This document shows positions 15,133 to 16,882 of a DNA stretch of 16,882 bases, piece after piece (the first letter of the stretch is position 1; every line of letters begins with the position of its first letter). The stretch is from an uncultured Lachnospiraceae bacterium (GTDB lineage: Bacteria > Bacillota > Clostridia > Lachnospirales > Lachnospiraceae). A program made the translations under genes and the position numbers. The DNA lies in assembly GCA_947174615.1 (NCBI GenBank), contig CAMWJQ010000026.1:1-16882 (forward strand), in the 5' to 3' direction. Below the pieces are notes generated by a model. It saw nothing but the letters and a program-made list of their open reading frames with translations. It was not told where the DNA came from and did not search any database.

Positions 15133-16846
15133 CCCGCAGCTCCTCCCACTCCTGTCCCAAAAAGTCCAGACGCTTGTCCAGAAACGCGACCAGCTCCTCC
15201 ACCTTTCCCTCATGCATTGTCCGCTTCGCTGCCAGTCCAACCGTCTGTGGAAAGGTATTCCAGCGAATCATATTGCAGTCATTTGATGCATTGATCTGTT
15301 TGCTGTATCCATCTATCAAACGTTCTGCTTCCTTTCGCATCTGCGGTTCCAGCTCACCGAAAAAAATACCCGCTGCAATGCGCCTGAAATCCTCCTGCTG
15401 ATACAGCGCATACCAGAGATCAGAATCCTTCTCCTGAACCGCAGCGTACAAGCCAACAGGGTCATGCAGGTCAATGCCGTCATTGGTGATGCCGGACGCC
15501 GCAATCGACTTGTCGTAATCCCAGCAGGGTCCCGCATAAAATTTCCTGCTCACGCTGTCTGGGTACTTGTAAAAAAACTGACTCGTATACGACGCATCCA
15601 GATTCTTGACCAACTCTTCGACCAGATATTTGCGCGCAAAGGAATCTGTGTCAATATAGTCACTGTAGTGCGCTCCTGTGTATGGACTGTATCCATCCTG
15701 TGAGAACACCGCATCCTCAAAGTCCTGATAAAGTCCTGACACATAGGCAACCTGCTCATGGGAGGCATACTGCGGGCTCTCAAACACTACTGCCTGCATC
15801 CTTGAGGTCAGAAAACCGCTCGCCTCCAACCCGTAACGGTCACTGGTCTCAATCTCCATCAGATACCCGCCTGTGATGTCCTCCGGCTCCTTCTCAATCA
15901 AGTATCCCTTCGTGCTAAAAAGCCGCCCCATCGGCTCCATAAAAAACTCCATCTCATCCGGATTTAGGCTGTCATTCAAAACCTCTGTCTCTTTCTCGAG
16001 ATCGCTGATATTGATTCGATTTTTTCCGATCTCGATCTTTTCTGAGAGCAGATAATTGCCAAGAAACCTGCCATTCGCATACACATCCACAAACTGAACG
16101 TCCGGCGTATAGTCCAGCCGAAGCATCTTTGCAATCGAAAATGCCACCGCATTCCGAAGCAGGGTGTCGTCAAATGCATTTGCCGTCAAGACCCACTTTT
16201 TTGTCTCGCCCATGCCAAATAAGTCTGCCTTCTTGCTTAATTTTAATAAATAGGATTTCTTGTCCGTCTCCTCAAAGGAGGAGTTGCCGCGGCAGTGTAT
16301 ATTCTCGATCTCCCCCTCAAAATATCGGTGTCCCCTGCCATCCAGTATGGTCATTCTGCCGGACTCTGAATTTTCTTTTGAGGCATGAAGCTGCTCTAAC
16401 GAACCCGACTGTGTTTCCAGAAACACAGATGCAATATCCGACGTGTACATCACCTCAAGCTGGTATGCACCGCTGTCTTGGGCTTCCCCGTCGCGCAGCG
16501 CATGACTGCCCTCCTTTAGACGGCACTTTCCGCCATAAACAATTTTTTTGTCGTCCAGCAGAATCTCTTCTGCGCCCGAAAACGTCAGATTCAGTTTTTT
16601 ATTCTTAAACGTTCCCGGCAGAAAAAGACAGTACGTGTTGTCCTGCTCATTTTTCCACCACTTGATACACAGATTGCTGCGCCAGACAGAAAGCTCGAAC
16701 GCTTCCCCGCGCTCGCTCTCCTGCGCTTCCACAAACTTTTGTTTATCATATGAATTTCCAGCATCCCACAAAACAATCCCTATGGTCACCAGCGCCATAA
16801 AAACCAGCGTCACGGCTCTTACGGTAAATTTTCTATCCGCTCTCAT
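15125..16846 (-). CDS. CotH kinase family protein, N-terminally membrane-anchored
   Basis: CotH proteins have an atypical protein-kinase fold; in Bacillus spores CotH phosphorylates coat proteins. Numbering from ATG 16846 (573 residues): a basic N-terminus and a membrane helix at about 9-27, a region of unclear fold to about 160, then CotH motifs. These are CRGNSSFEETDKKSYLLKL at 185-203 (nucleotide-binding region), NGRFLGNYLLSEKIEIGK at 258-275, and KFYAGPCWDYDKS at 435-447 with the likely metal-binding D443 and D445. The catalytic part is probably outside the membrane. The start is uncertain: ATG 16846 has GGAG 12 bases upstream; an in-frame GTG at 16864 has no ribosome site; the frame stays open to the window edge, so a start outside cannot be excluded. 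TATAAA at 16880-16875 could be a -10 box whose -35 is outside. The gene overlaps the VTC gene by 8 bases, suggesting coupled action. Confidence 0.87.
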   Translation of the reverse strand: MRADRKFTVRAVTLVFMALVTIGIVLWDAGNSYDKQKFVEAQESERGEAFELSVWRSNLCIKWWKNEQDNTYCLFLPGTFKNKKLNLTFSGAEEILLDDKKIVYGGKCRLKEGSHALRDGEAQDSGAYQLEVMYTSDIASVFLETQSGSLEQLHASKENSESGRMTILDGRGHRYFEGEIENIHCRGNSSFEETDKKSYLLKLSKKADLFGMGETKKWVLTANAFDDTLLRNAVAFSIAKMLRLDYTPDVQFVDVYANGRFLGNYLLSEKIEIGKNRINISDLEKETEVLNDSLNPDEMEFFMEPMGRLFSTKGYLIEKEPEDITGGYLMEIETSDRYGLEASGFLTSRMQAVVFESPQYASHEQVAYVSGLYQDFEDAVFSQDGYSPYTGAHYSDYIDTDSFARKYLVEELVKNLDASYTSQFFYKYPDSVSRKFYAGPCWDYDKSIAASGITNDGIDLHDPVGLYAAVQEKDSDLWYALYQQEDFRRIAAGIFFGELEPQMRKEAERLIDGYSKQINASNDCNMIRWNTFPQTVGLAAKRTMHEGKVEELVAFLDKRLDFLGQEWEELRDE

Positions 16847-16882
16847 AATTCCAGTATTCTCCACATAAATATAGTTTATAAG

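Noticed and set aside
15133..15240. N-terminal extension of the VTC-domain protein
   Set aside because: It lies within the CotH coding region and has Trp/Arg-rich composition. ATG 15132 has AGGAG at ideal spacing and begins at the family's normal N-terminus.
16264..16279. CTCCTCAAAGGAG palindrome-like sequence in the CotH gene
   Set aside because: It encodes the conserved NSSFEE part of the CotH nucleotide-binding motif and has only a 3-base loop, so coding constraint explains it.

Overview
The window is a contiguous surface-glycan locus from a low-to-mid-GC Gram-positive bacterium, most likely a clostridial Bacillota of the Lachnospiraceae type. That assignment is inferred from purine-rich AGGAGG-type ribosome binding sites, sigma-A-type promoters, a lipoprotein signal, CotH, YfhO and VTC-domain proteins, and base composition near 50% GC. 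No RNA genes, insertion sequences or CRISPR arrays are visible. Every gene I can support lies on the minus strand, so the locus reads from right to left.

Right part (16846 to 13760): a three-gene, translationally coupled unit of a membrane-anchored CotH-type kinase, a VTC-type polyphosphate polymerase domain protein and a DUF4956 integral membrane protein. The genes overlap by 8 and 4 bases. A hairpin follows the last stop codon, and a plausible promoter for the next unit lies beyond it.

Middle part (13570 to 1943): eight closely packed genes. First comes a large lipoprotein alpha-L-rhamnosidase (GH78) with an inserted beta-sandwich-like domain. A GtrB/CsbB-type polyprenyl-phosphate glycosyltransferase and a YfhO-type membrane protein follow, a pair known elsewhere to decorate cell-wall polymers from undecaprenyl-phosphate sugars. 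Then come an FAD-dependent oxidoreductase, a membrane GT2, an extended-SDR epimerase/dehydratase-like protein, a TIM-barrel sugar isomerase/epimerase and a second GT2. These five look like a cassette for making and attaching an unusual sugar.

Left part (1884 to the edge): a polyprenyl glycosylphosphotransferase (WbaP/CpsE type, first step of a repeat unit), then a WecG/TagA/CpsF glycosyltransferase cut by the window edge. They have their own promoter: a perfect TTGACA, 17-base spacer, extended TGn-TATAAT, whose -35 box contains the stop codon of the upstream gene.

Together the genes suggest synthesis of a lipid-linked exopolysaccharide or cell-wall glycopolymer, decoration of it outside the membrane, trimming by a surface rhamnosidase, and an adjoining kinase/polyphosphate membrane module of unknown role. 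The most unusual items are the CotH-VTC-DUF4956 unit, the uncharacterised five-gene cassette (with a four-cysteine motif in the flavoprotein and altered catalytic motifs in the SDR and one GT2), and the consensus promoter.
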